The notes under the pieces: model-generated | What the model saw: the letters and a program-made list of their open reading frames with translations, nothing else | Database searches by the model: none | Told to the model about the DNA's origin: nothing | In this document: one piece after another, positions 16,915 through 25,018 of the stretch | Layout: every line of letters begins with the position of its first letter | Position numbering within the stretch: position 1 is the stretch's first letter | Assembly: GCA_903919715.1 (NCBI GenBank) | Contig: CAIXJC010000012.1 | Span: 1-64,000 of the forward strand | DNA length: 64,000 bases | DNA from: an uncultured bacterium | GTDB lineage: Bacteria > Planctomycetota > Phycisphaerae > Phycisphaerales > SM1A02 | Direction: 5' to 3' | Translations under genes and position numbers: made by a program

Positions 16915-18528
16915 TCAGGAGATCGCCCCTTCGGTTGGAGCGGTCTCATCTTTGAGCTCAGTGACGAGAACGTCAGTCGTCAACATGAGGCCTGCAATGC
17001 TTGCCGCATTTTCAATCGCGGTCTTGGCGACAAGCGCTGGATCGATAATGCCAGCCTTGATCAAGTCTTCGTATTCGCCAGTGGACGCATTGAAGCCGAA
17101 TGATCCCTTGCCTTCGAGAATGTGTTCGACAACGACGTCTCCATCGATGCCATAGTTCGTAGCGATTTGCCAGGTTGGACGACGAAGCGCTTCCGCCACG
17201 ATGTCATAACCGAACACCTCGTCACCCTTTGCATTCTTACGGGCGGAATGAATTGCTGCGATTGCGCGCAGGTATGCGACGCCTCCGCCAGCCACATAGC
17301 CCTCTTTGGCTGCTGCTCGAGTTGCATGAAGAGCATCGTCGACGCGATCTTTCTTTTCCTTCATGGAAACTTCAGTCGCTGCGCCGACATGGACAATCGC
17401 CACGCCGCCGGTCAGCTTCGCCAAACGTTCCATGAACTTCTCGCGGTCATAATCCGAGGTCGACTTTTCGTGTTGCGAACGAATCTGTGCGACTCGGTCA
17501 GCGATCGCTGCCTTCTTGCCAGCGCCTTCGATGATCGTGCACTCGTCTTTGGTCACGACAACTCGTCGAGCCGTTCCGAGTTCGGAGAGTTCGACGTCGG
17601 CAAGATTGCGGCCGATGTCTTCTGCGAAGAAAACGCCACCAGTCAATGTTGCGATGTCGCCAAGCATGGCCTTGCGACGATCTCCAAATCCTGGAGCCTT
17701 CACTGCGCAGATCTGTAGAACGCCGCGAAGGCGATTGACGACGAGCGCTGCGAGTGCTTCATTTTCGACTTCTTCTGCGATGACCAACAAAGGCTTCGAC
17801 GAAGTTGCGATCTTGTTGAGCAGAGGAAGGAAATCAACCAGATTGGAGATCTTCTTCTCATAAATCAGCACGTACGCATTTTCAAGAACGCATTCTGCTT
17901 TCTTTGCATCGGTCATGAAGTATGGCGAGAGATAGCCCTTGTCGAAACACATACCTTCGACATAGTCCAGCGTTGTGTCTGCCGTCTTGCCTTCTTCGAT
18001 TTCAACAACGCCATTCGCGCCAACTTTATGGATCGCTTCCGCAATCAGATCGCCGATTTCGCTGTCGTGATTCGCACTGACTGTCGCGACCTTTGCGAGA
18101 TCCTCTTTGCCCTTGCACTTCGTGGAAGCGGAGGTGATGAAATCTCCCGCAGCTTTGGCGGCTGCGTTGATGCCGCGTTGAATCGCAACGGCGTTCGCTC
18201 CGGTGGCGACAAACTTCAGTCCGCCATTGAAGATGGCAGCTGCAAGAACGGTTGCTGCAGTCGTTCCATCACCCGCAACATCTGCGGTCTTTTTAGCGAC
18301 TTGCGCAACGAGCTTCGCTCCCATGTTCTGGAATGGCTCCGAGAGTTCGACTTCCTTGGCGACGCTGACGCCGTCCTTGGTGACCGATGGACTGCCGAAG
18401 GACTTTTGCACAATCACATTGCGTCCTGAAGGACCCATGGTGACAGCGACAGCCTTGGCGATTTGATCGACTCCGCGCTTGAGTTCTGAGTGCGCAGCGG
18501 TTGAGAATTTCATTTGCTTACTGGACAT
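16915..18528 (-). CDS. groEL: Chaperonin GroEL, copy without a GGM tail
   Basis: 60-kDa chaperonin subunit, 537 aa. The ATPase residues are present: 'AGDGTTAATVLAAAI' (GDGTT loop) and '[16 protein letters not shown]' with the catalytic Asp region. The apical peptide- and GroES-binding segment keeps the classical 'YLSPYF' (Tyr199/Tyr203 in E. coli numbering). The C-terminus ends in 'DETAPTEGAIS' and lacks the Gly-Gly-Met repeats that normally line the cavity floor. A GGAG site lies 9 bases before the ATG. It is the last gene of the groEL-groES-groEL unit. Without the tail it may be a specialised paralog. Confidence 0.95.
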   Translation of the reverse strand: MSSKQMKFSTAAHSELKRGVDQIAKAVAVTMGPSGRNVIVQKSFGSPSVTKDGVSVAKEVELSEPFQNMGAKLVAQVAKKTADVAGDGTTAATVLAAAIFNGGLKFVATGANAVAIQRGINAAAKAAGDFITSASTKCKGKEDLAKVATVSANHDSEIGDLIAEAIHKVGANGVVEIEEGKTADTTLDYVEGMCFDKGYLSPYFMTDAKKAECVLENAYVLIYEKKISNLVDFLPLLNKIATSSKPLLVIAEEVENEALAALVVNRLRGVLQICAVKAPGFGDRRKAMLGDIATLTGGVFFAEDIGRNLADVELSELGTARRVVVTKDECTIIEGAGKKAAIADRVAQIRSQHEKSTSDYDREKFMERLAKLTGGVAIVHVGAATEVSMKEKKDRVDDALHATRAAAKEGYVAGGGVAYLRAIAAIHSARKNAKGDEVFGYDIVAEALRRPTWQIATNYGIDGDVVVEHILEGKGSFGFNASTGEYEDLIKAGIIDPALVAKTAIENAASIAGLMLTTDVLVTELKDETAPTEGAIS

Positions 18529-18563
18529 AGTTTGGACTCCTGCCTGATTGATGAATTGTTGGA

Positions 18564-18857
18564 TCAGCCGTCAATGACGCCGAGCAGTTCGCTTTCGCGA
18601 ATGATGAGATGAGTCACGTTCTTGATTTCAATTTCGGTTCCCGAGTACTTGCCGTACACGACCGTGTCGCCCTTGCGAACGGTTGGAACAAGCCGCGTTC
18701 CGTTCTCCAGCAACTTGCCTGGTCCGACGGTGATGACTTTGCCCTTCATCGGTTTTTCCTTCGCCGATTCTGGCAAGAAAATACCTGATGCGGTCTTGGT
18801 CTCTGCGTCGAGTGGTTTAACGACGATGCGGTCTTCGAGTGGTCGAACATTGCTCAT
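18564..18857 (-). CDS. groES: Co-chaperonin GroES
   Basis: 10-kDa lid of the GroEL chamber, 97 aa, standard length. 'VRPLEDRIVVKPLD' opens the beta-barrel, the mobile loop is 'ETKTASGIFLPESAKEKP' and the roof/C-terminal strand is 'KYSGTEIEIKNVTHLIIRES'. The hydrophobic IFLP of the mobile loop that docks on GroEL is intact. A GGAG ribosome site precedes the ATG. It sits between two groEL genes, so either could be its partner. Confidence 0.97.
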   Translation of the reverse strand: MSNVRPLEDRIVVKPLDAETKTASGIFLPESAKEKPMKGKVITVGPGKLLENGTRLVPTVRKGDTVVYGKYSGTEIEIKNVTHLIIRESELLGVIDG

Positions 18858-18939
18858 GTGTGAATCTCCGTAGGTGAAAAGTGAATAAGTTGAAAGTGAA
18901 TTGAATTAGAAAAACGATGTTGAAAAATGTTGTTGCGGA

Positions 18940-20646
18940 TCAGAAGTCCATGCCACCCATGCCACCCATGCCACCCATGCCGCCCATGCCACCCATGCCA
19001 CCCATGCCGCCCATTCCGCCGCCATGATCGTGACCATGGCCGCCCTTGGCTTCTTCCTTTGGCTTAGGAGATTCGGTGATTGTTGAATCGGTGACCAAGA
19101 GAAGTCCTGCAACGCTCGCTGCATTCTGCAATGCGGATCGATCGACCTTGGCTGGTGTGATGACGCCTTGCTTCATCAGATCGCCGTAGGTTCTCGTGAG
19201 AGCATTGAAGCCTTCGCTACCCTTCATCTGAGCGACCTTTGTTACGACAACGGTGCCGCGCTCGCCCGCGTTCTCTGCGATTGTTCGCAGTGGAACGACG
19301 AGTGCTTCTGCGACGGTATCGACGCCGAACACTTCATCGCCTGTGCATTCTGCGCGAACCTTCTTCAGGTTTGGAATTGCACGGATGAATGAAAGTCCGC
19401 CGCCAGCGACAACTCCTTCAGCAACCGCAGCACGCGTCGCATGCAATGCATCTTCAACGCGACTCTTCTTTTCTTTCAATTCGGTTTCGCTGCTTGCTCC
19501 GACTTTGATCTGCGCAATTCCACCAGCGAGTTTCGCCAAGCGTTCTTGCAACTTCTCGCGGTCGTATTCGGAATCAGTTCGTTCGATCTCGCTGCGAATC
19601 TGTGTGCAGCGACCTTGAATGGTCTTGGTGCTTCCTGCGCCTTCGATGATCGTCGTGTTGTCCGCATCGACGGTGATCTTCTTCGCTTGACCGAGTTGCG
19701 AAATCGCAACCTTGTCTAAATCGATGCCGAGATCTTTCATGATCGCAGTTCCACCGGTGAGGATCGCAAGATCTTCCAACATTGCCTTACGGCGATCGCC
19801 GTAGCCAGGAGCCTTGACTGCGCACACATTCAGAACGCCACGCATCTTGTTGATGACGAGTGTGCTGAGCGCTTCGCCAGTGACATCTTCAGCGATAATG
19901 ATGAGTGGCTTCTTGGATTCCATAACCTTCTCAAGGAAGGGGACCAGTTTCGTAACCGAGTCGATCTTGTCTTCGAAGATGAGAACGAGGGCTTTGCTGA
20001 ACTCAACCGACATCGCTTCGGTGTCTGTGACGAAGTTCGCACTCAGGTATCCGCGATCGAAGCGCATTCCTTCGACGACATCAACAATCGTCTCGCGACC
20101 CTTGCCTTCTTCGACAGTAATGACGCCATCCTTGCCGACCTTCTCGAACGCTTCAGCCATAATCGTTCCGACTTCAATGTCGTTGTTCGCACTGATCGTT
20201 GCGACATTCTTAATGCCACCATCGATATTGCCAACAGGCTTCGACATCGATGCGATTGTTTCGGTGACGGAGGTCACTGCCTTGCGCATTCCGCGAACAA
20301 TGGCATTGGCATCAGCGCCAGCAGCGATGTACTTCAGGCCGCTGCGGAAGAGCGCTTCGGCGAGCACGGTGGCCGTGGTTGTCCCGTCTCCTGCATCGTC
20401 AGAGGTCTTCGAAGCGGCTTCCTTGACCAGCTTCGCTCCCATGTTTTCGATCTTGTTGCGAAGTTCGATCTCTTCGGCGACGGTCACGCCGTCTTTGGTC
20501 ACGGATGGACCGCCCCAACTCTTGTCGAGTACCGCGTTGCGACCACGTGGTCCAAGCGTGCTCTTGACGGCAGCAGCGAGTTTTTCAACTCCGGCGAGAA
20601 GTTGCTTGCGGGCTTGGGTATCGAATGTAAGGTCCTTAACGGCCAT
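18940..20646 (-). CDS. groEL: Chaperonin GroEL, copy with His-rich and GGM tail
   Basis: GroEL subunit, 568 aa. ATPase blocks '[16 protein letters not shown]' and '[16 protein letters not shown]' are intact. In the apical domain the segment is 'YLSANF' rather than 'YLSPYF', so the position of E. coli Tyr203, important for substrate and GroES binding, is Asn. The C-terminus carries '[10 protein letters not shown]' followed by seven GGM-type repeats. It is the first gene of the leftward unit, with a GGAG site before the ATG. About 250 bases of non-coding DNA lie upstream; I see no CIRCE element in it. The differences from the other copy suggest divided client ranges. Confidence 0.95.
   Translation of the reverse strand: MAVKDLTFDTQARKQLLAGVEKLAAAVKSTLGPRGRNAVLDKSWGGPSVTKDGVTVAEEIELRNKIENMGAKLVKEAASKTSDDAGDGTTTATVLAEALFRSGLKYIAAGADANAIVRGMRKAVTSVTETIASMSKPVGNIDGGIKNVATISANNDIEVGTIMAEAFEKVGKDGVITVEEGKGRETIVDVVEGMRFDRGYLSANFVTDTEAMSVEFSKALVLIFEDKIDSVTKLVPFLEKVMESKKPLIIIAEDVTGEALSTLVINKMRGVLNVCAVKAPGYGDRRKAMLEDLAILTGGTAIMKDLGIDLDKVAISQLGQAKKITVDADNTTIIEGAGSTKTIQGRCTQIRSEIERTDSEYDREKLQERLAKLAGGIAQIKVGASSETELKEKKSRVEDALHATRAAVAEGVVAGGGLSFIRAIPNLKKVRAECTGDEVFGVDTVAEALVVPLRTIAENAGERGTVVVTKVAQMKGSEGFNALTRTYGDLMKQGVITPAKVDRSALQNAASVAGLLLVTDSTITESPKPKEEAKGGHGHDHGGGMGGMGGMGGMGGMGGMGGMGGMDF
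18949..19018 (-). repeat. 9-bp tandem repeats encoding the GroEL Gly-Gly-Met tail
   Basis: A near-perfect array of nine-base units (CCATGCCAC/CCATGCCGC on the plus strand) encodes the Gly-Gly-Met repeats at the end of groEL. The length may vary between strains by slippage without breaking the frame. Confidence 0.85.
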
Positions 20647-20904
20647 GGTGTTCTCCAGCTGTGAGGTTCGGGTCTGTTACAAGAAGAATGAGTCTTGATG
20701 ATTCAAAGAGTCTGCGAGTCAATCTTGACGAACTCGAGTGCCTGAAAGGGCGACTCGGGAGAGCGGCAAGGTCGACGACAGAGCAAAGCACGTGCCATGA
20801 TTTATGGCGGCGGTCAATTCGGATGTCGCGGTCAAGTGTGGTCGGTGTGATCAGAATCGACAGCCGACGCTGGAATATGCCAAAGCGGCAGAGGGGAATG
20901 AGGG

Positions 20905-21822
20905 CTAATTAGATGATTCGCCAGAACTCATTGGTCCTATAACCTTCACGATGTCTTCTAAATGTGGTGGAGGATTGGACAAAATTCGGTAAATCCAGAC
21001 AAAGTTCATAAGTAGATAGGCGGCGCCCATTAATAGGAGTCCTCCCGTCACAAATGAAACAATACGGCTGGTGATCGCAAGGTCTGGATATCCCAGTCCT
21101 GGAAGTACAGACGCTCCAAACGACGAAACCAACGATATTGCGCCAGCGACAACCATCGTGTCGAGCGACTGCCGAGCAATTCCTGCGTTGCGGAATCGGC
21201 GGCATCGGCGGCCCAGCGTCGTGGCATATTTGTTCAGCCCAGATGCGGCAATGACGGCTCCAACCATCTCAATAGCGAGGGCGATAAACCAGAGGCCTTC
21301 GTTGGAGAGTCGGGACATTGCCTGCAAATCAAACAGGACTCCCAAGAGGGAGAGGGATGCAGCTGCGAACCAGATCGCGACTCCGACTCGCAGCACTCGA
21401 CCCGAATTTCCTGTTTCGAGGCAGAGAATTGGATCGTCCCGCCGAGTGAGTTGAATCGATCCGAAACCGATCAGGAGCACTCCAAAAAATGACAAACTGA
21501 CCGCAAATTGGTCGCCCAAGCCTCCATTCGTGGGCAGTTTGGCGTTCCCAAGTTCGGCGACTCCGCGGATGATCATCGGGGCCGTTACTCCGACGAGCCA
21601 GATCATGATCCCAGCGCCGATTGCTACGAGGGCTCGGGCGATCCGCCGCGCATGTCGCGGACGCGCAATTGCTTGCGACGGCATGTCGAGCGTTTCAACC
21701 AGCGTGTGCATCACCAGCGTGCCGCATTCTGGGCAATTTCCGTTGACCGGTTGGCCGCGCAAGACATATGTGCAGCCAATGCAACGTAGGTCATGAGTCA
21801 CTGCGGTCAGCGATGAAGACAT
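20905..21822 (-). CDS. Zinc-ribbon integral membrane protein, unknown function
   Basis: The 305-aa product starts with a zinc ribbon: 'CIGCTYVLRG' and 'CPECG' (residues 14-34) supply four cysteines. Several hydrophobic segments follow (roughly six), for example 'IMIWLVGVTAPMIIRG', 'FAVSLSFFGVLLIGFG' and 'VVAGAISLVSSFGASVL'. This plan, a short zinc ribbon joined to a membrane domain, is one I associate with planctomycetes; the role is unknown. The start has TACGCT 6 bases upstream, overlapping the MoxR promoter. The 258 bases between this gene's stop and the groEL start hold no gene I can support. Confidence 0.65.
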   Translation of the reverse strand: MSSSLTAVTHDLRCIGCTYVLRGQPVNGNCPECGTLVMHTLVETLDMPSQAIARPRHARRIARALVAIGAGIMIWLVGVTAPMIIRGVAELGNAKLPTNGGLGDQFAVSLSFFGVLLIGFGSIQLTRRDDPILCLETGNSGRVLRVGVAIWFAAASLSLLGVLFDLQAMSRLSNEGLWFIALAIEMVGAVIAASGLNKYATTLGRRCRRFRNAGIARQSLDTMVVAGAISLVSSFGASVLPGLGYPDLAITSRIVSFVTGGLLLMGAAYLLMNFVWIYRILSNPPPHLEDIVKVIGPMSSGESSN

Positions 21823-21828
21823 GCGTCG

Positions 21829-21838
21829 AGCGTATCCT
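21829..21838. promoter_or_regulatory. Shared-TA divergent promoter (zinc-ribbon protein / MoxR)
   Basis: In AGCGTATCCT the plus-strand TATCCT (21833-21838) ends 7 bases before the MoxR ATG. The minus-strand TACGCT (21834-21829) ends 6 bases before the other start. The two hexamers share the TA step. Confidence 0.5.
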
Positions 21839-21845
21839 CGAACCT

Positions 21846-22772
21846 ATGAACAAGATCGCTGCACTGAAAGCGAATATTGCCTCGGTGTACATGGGCAATG
21901 GCGGTGCGATCGATCGGATCATTGTTTGCTTATTGGCTCGAGGTCACGTCTTGATCGAAGATGTTCCTGGCGTCGGCAAGACCGTGTTAGCCCAGGCGTT
22001 GGCGCGGAGCGTGCACTGCGTATTCGGTCGAATCCAGTGCACTCCTGATCTTCTGCCGTCGGACATTACTGGAGTCGGAATGTTCGACCGGGAGTCTGGG
22101 CTCGTGACATTTCGTCGCGGACCAATCTTCGCAAACATTGTGCTGGCTGATGAAATTAATCGCGCAACTCCTCGGACGCAGTCCGCACTCTTGGAAGCGA
22201 TGGGAGAAGGAACGGTGACGGCGGAGGGGGAAATCCATCCGCTGCCCAATCCTTTCATGGTTATTGCAACGCAGAATCCCAATGAATTTGAAGGGACATA
22301 CTTGCTGCCTGAAAATCAGTTGGATCGATTTCTCATGCGCATCGGATTGGGATATCCAGCGGCAGTCGACGAGTCGCACATTATTCATCGGCAGCCCGCA
22401 AGAAATGCGCTTCAGACAATGCAGCACGTCATGGACAGCGATGACGTTCTGGCATTGCAGCGTGAAGTCGACGCGGTGCGAATCGATCAGTCTTTGGTGG
22501 ATTACATCATCGCTATCGCACATGCGACGCGGCAGCATCCGCAATTGCAATTCGGAGTGAGTCCGCGGGGAGCGTTGGCGCTTGCGCAGTCAGCACGGGC
22601 AACAGCGCGCTGCGCCGAACGAAGTTTCGTGGTTCCAGAAGACATCGTGGAAAATGTCATCGCAGTCTGCGCGCACCGCATCGTGGCTCGGGCTTCTGGG
22701 TCGATTGATGCATCGGCGATGGCCGTTCGCATTCTGACGGAATTGCTTGCCAGCGTGCCGATTCCTGCGTGA
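21846..22772 (+). CDS. MoxR-family AAA+ ATPase
   Basis: AAA+ chaperone-like ATPase, 308 aa from this start. Walker A 'DVPGVGKT' ends at residue 46, Walker B is 'VLADEINRATP', sensor 1 is 'ATQNPNEFEGTYLLPENQLDRF', and the C-terminal lid has 'GVSPRGALALAQSARA', typical of MoxR. MoxR proteins usually act with DUF58 and transglutaminase-domain proteins encoded beside them. Here that set (47.9-51.2 kb) lies 26 kb away, so the module appears split. An in-frame ATG at 21813 would overlap the divergent gene; the TATCCT element favours 21846. Confidence 0.92.
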   Translation: MNKIAALKANIASVYMGNGGAIDRIIVCLLARGHVLIEDVPGVGKTVLAQALARSVHCVFGRIQCTPDLLPSDITGVGMFDRESGLVTFRRGPIFANIVLADEINRATPRTQSALLEAMGEGTVTAEGEIHPLPNPFMVIATQNPNEFEGTYLLPENQLDRFLMRIGLGYPAAVDESHIIHRQPARNALQTMQHVMDSDDVLALQREVDAVRIDQSLVDYIIAIAHATRQHPQLQFGVSPRGALALAQSARATARCAERSFVVPEDIVENVIAVCAHRIVARASGSIDASAMAVRILTELLASVPIPA

Positions 22773-22794
22773 GCGTTACAACCCTGCGTGAGCG

Positions 22795-23367
22795 TTACAG
22801 CAATGAGAGTGAAGGTTTCATGTTGCCAACGGCGCGCCATGTGATCCCAACGATTCGCCAAACGCCATCTGGTTCGCGAGTGACTTCGAATTGCCAGCGG
22901 GTCGCAACGGCACCATAACTAGAAGCAGTTTGAGTTCGACAACTCAGGTCGGCTGTTGCAGAATCGTCGGACGTTGTTGCGGCGGTCAGCGAAGTGATGG
23001 AGTTGGATTCAATGCGGTGGCGCGTTGCAAACGAATCGAATGCGATGTCGATGCGTGATCGATCCTCGCCTGGTTGTTCGGCTGTTCCCATGTGAATTGT
23101 TGCGTGAATAGAAAAGCAGGCCTTGGCGCCAGCAGGATTTCCAGCGACCGCTGCGGCGACAAGTTTTTCAACAACGGTGATCGCATGGTCAGCCGGAGTG
23201 GTTGAGAACCATGCAATTGCGATCGTCACGGTGATCCCCAGTAGCGGCGCAGCTGCGCTGAGGAGCCACTTGACCGAGCCCCGCCGAAGCCCAATCACAA
23301 TTAGGAGGGCGGCAACCGTTGCCAGAATGAGTCCGACCGCCCAACGATGTTCAAGAAAATTATTCAC
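22795..23367 (-). CDS. Membrane protein with an NTF2-like outer domain (hypothetical)
   Basis: The 190-aa product from a GTG start has two transmembrane segments near the N-terminus ('VGLILATVAALLIVIGL' and 'LLGITVTIAIAWFS') and then a soluble domain of about 130 residues. That domain begins with a helix ('ITVVEKLVAAAVAGNPAGAK') and ends with 'WQFEVTREPDGVWRIVGITW', a layout like NTF2/SnoaL-type ligand-binding folds. I cannot name a function. It converges on the MoxR gene and diverges from the LON-domain gene. Confidence 0.6.
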   Translation of the reverse strand: MNNFLEHRWAVGLILATVAALLIVIGLRRGSVKWLLSAAAPLLGITVTIAIAWFSTTPADHAITVVEKLVAAAVAGNPAGAKACFSIHATIHMGTAEQPGEDRSRIDIAFDSFATRHRIESNSITSLTAATTSDDSATADLSCRTQTASSYGAVATRWQFEVTREPDGVWRIVGITWRAVGNMKPSLSLL

Positions 23368-23376
23368 GCGGGCGTC

Positions 23377-23392
23377 AGCATAGGAATAAGAT
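23377..23392. promoter_or_regulatory. Divergent -10 elements (membrane protein / LON-domain protein)
   Basis: Minus strand: TATGCT (23382-23377), 9 bases before the GTG at 23367. Plus strand: TAAGAT (23387-23392), 9 bases before the ATG at 23402. The two hexamers are only four bases apart. Confidence 0.35.
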
Positions 23393-23401
23393 CAGCCCGC
23401 A

Positions 23402-24136
23402 ATGTCGGAGATGATCTCGATTAATTTCTCAGAACCCGTGGCGCTCTTTCCGCTGCCTGGAGTTGTGCTTCTTCCCCATACTGCATTGCCGCTGCATGTT
23501 TTCGAGCCTCGGTATCGCCAGATGATCCGCCATGCCCTTGGTTATACGAATGGTCATTCCCAGGAGGATTCCACTTCTTCGGGCATCCGTCCGATCGCAA
23601 TCGCATCGATCAGTCCATCCGCCAAGATGTCGCAGCGTAATCCGCCACTTCGAAGCGTTGTGTGCGTTGCGCACATCGTTGAGCATCGTGCGCTGCCAGA
23701 CGGTCGTTTCGACGTCGTCGTTCAGGGACTCTGTCGCGCATCGATCGATCGACTTGATGAGCCAGAAGGGAATCGGTTGTATCGCGAGGCGATCTTGCGC
23801 CCGATCGAAGACCCAACAGTCGCTGTGCCAGGACTGAGAAAAATGCGCAAAGAAATGCGAACGCTTCTCTCGGGCTCGCGCTTCCAGCGCATGCAAAGTG
23901 CGCGTGCAGTTCTCTCGTGGATCAAGCGCAAAGAACTGTCGCATCAAGGTGCAATCGAACTCGTGGCGTTCGCTCTCGTCAAAGATGAGGAGTTGCGATA
24001 TCAGATTCTTTCTCAGAGCGATGCGATCGAACGCGCGAAGATCATTTGGGCTGATCTGCACAAGACGGATCGATTTATCGCTCGGGCCGAGCTTCAGTTG
24101 GGGAAAGAAGCTCCGCGCGGCGTCACTTGGAATTGA
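23402..24136 (+). CDS. LON peptidase substrate-binding (N-terminal) domain protein
   Basis: A stand-alone LON-N domain, 244 aa, with no ATPase or protease part. 'VALFPLPGVVLLPHTALPLHVFEPRYRQMIRHAL' spacing (residues 13-46) is the family hallmark, followed by 'VVCVAHIVEHRALPDGRFDVVVQGLCRASI' in the typical beta-barrel and a helical C-terminal part. Such short forms are common and may bind unfolded proteins or act as adaptors. The gene has no obvious operon partner. Confidence 0.88.
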   Translation: MSEMISINFSEPVALFPLPGVVLLPHTALPLHVFEPRYRQMIRHALGYTNGHSQEDSTSSGIRPIAIASISPSAKMSQRNPPLRSVVCVAHIVEHRALPDGRFDVVVQGLCRASIDRLDEPEGNRLYREAILRPIEDPTVAVPGLRKMRKEMRTLLSGSRFQRMQSARAVLSWIKRKELSHQGAIELVAFALVKDEELRYQILSQSDAIERAKIIWADLHKTDRFIARAELQLGKEAPRGVTWN

Positions 24137-24166
24137 CGGACGAGGTTGGTTCTGTGTGAGATCCGC

Positions 24167-24172
24167 TACGAT
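24167..24172 (+). promoter_or_regulatory. -10 element for the GT2 gene
   Basis: TACGAT ends 6 bases before the ATG at 24179. No ribosome site is present between them. Confidence 0.35.
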
Positions 24173-24178
24173 CAACTT

Positions 24179-25018
24179 ATGGATTCGCCTTCGAATGTAA
24201 GACAATCGCCGAATTTGCCGCGGATTGTCATGATCGTGCCGTGCTATAACGAGGCGAGACGTTTGCCGAAAAAGAAATTTCTCGATTTTCGAATGGACAA
24301 TTTCGATTTGCGGTTTCTGTTCGTCAATGACGGCAGTTCCGATGAAACGCAAAGCGTGCTTGAAACAATGTGCGCACAAGCGCCCGAACGACTGATGTCG
24401 CTCCGTTTGATGCGCAATGTCGGCAAGGCCGAAGCTGTTCGTCAAGGGATGCTGCATGGGTTGAGAGACAATCCGGATTTCGTTGGCTTCTGGGACGCGG
24501 ATCTCGCAACATCACTGGAGGAGTTGCCAAGATTCTGTGGGGCATTTGAGATGAATCCCGCGATCGAATTGGTGATGGGTTCGCGCATTCGATTGCTTGG
24601 GCGAACCATTGAACGCAATGCGGCGAGGCACTACATCGGTCGAATTTTTGCAACCGCTGCATCAATCGCTTTGCGTATGCCCGTATACGACACGCAGTGC
24701 GGCGCAAAGTTGTTCAGGCGAACGCCCGAAATCGTCACGCTATTCGCGCAGAAATTTATTTCGAAGTGGACTTTCGATGTTGAGATTCTTGCGCGACTTG
24801 CCGCTTCAAATTGTGCGCGAGGCGTCCCCGCCGAGAGTGGGATTTTCGAATTGCCACTGGCGATGTGGCGGGACGTGCACGGGTCGAAAGTAAAACTCAT
24901 CGATGGGATTCGCGCTCATATTGACATCGTCCGCATCGGATGGACATATCGGCGCAGCGGAACGTCTGCACAAGCACGAACTGCGGCGAGTGGACTGCAG
25001 ATTCCCTCAGCGAACTGA
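24179..25018 (+). CDS. Family 2 glycosyltransferase, polyprenyl-phosphate sugar synthase type
   Basis: GT-A fold glycosyltransferase, 279 aa. 'IVMIVPCYNEARRL' starts the fold, 'FVNDGSSDET' binds the nucleotide sugar, and 'GFWDADLATSLEELP' carries the DxD-like metal motif. The sequence resembles dolichol/polyprenyl-phosphate hexose synthases, without the C-terminal membrane segments of some. The gene converges on a GT39-type membrane transferase, which would use polyprenyl-phosphate sugars as donors, so the two could act in sequence. The tails overlap by 12 bases. The frame is open to 24146. Confidence 0.85.
   Translation: MDSPSNVRQSPNLPRIVMIVPCYNEARRLPKKKFLDFRMDNFDLRFLFVNDGSSDETQSVLETMCAQAPERLMSLRLMRNVGKAEAVRQGMLHGLRDNPDFVGFWDADLATSLEELPRFCGAFEMNPAIELVMGSRIRLLGRTIERNAARHYIGRIFATAASIALRMPVYDTQCGAKLFRRTPEIVTLFAQKFISKWTFDVEILARLAASNCARGVPAESGIFELPLAMWRDVHGSKVKLIDGIRAHIDIVRIGWTYRRSGTSAQARTAASGLQIPSAN

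Noticed and set aside
18949-19018. Possible CRISPR-like repeat array
   Set aside because: Nine-base units without spacers that encode the GroEL GGM tail.
19814-20698. 294-aa Ser-rich plus-strand ORF
   Set aside because: Antisense shadow of groEL; composition typical of a shifted reading of a conserved gene.
20647-20904. CIRCE element or sigma-32 promoter before groEL
   Set aside because: ACTCGAGT and GACTCG pieces occur, but no TTAGCACTC-N9-GAGTGCTAA arrangement or convincing sigma-32 boxes.
24133-24151. Classical -35 boxes (TTGACG, TTGGTT) for the GT2 gene
   Set aside because: Spacing to the TACGAT element is 28 or 15 bases, outside a comfortable range.
23429-24457. 342-aa minus-strand ORF
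   Set aside because: It runs antisense through the LON-domain and GT2 genes, both of which have unmistakable family motifs.
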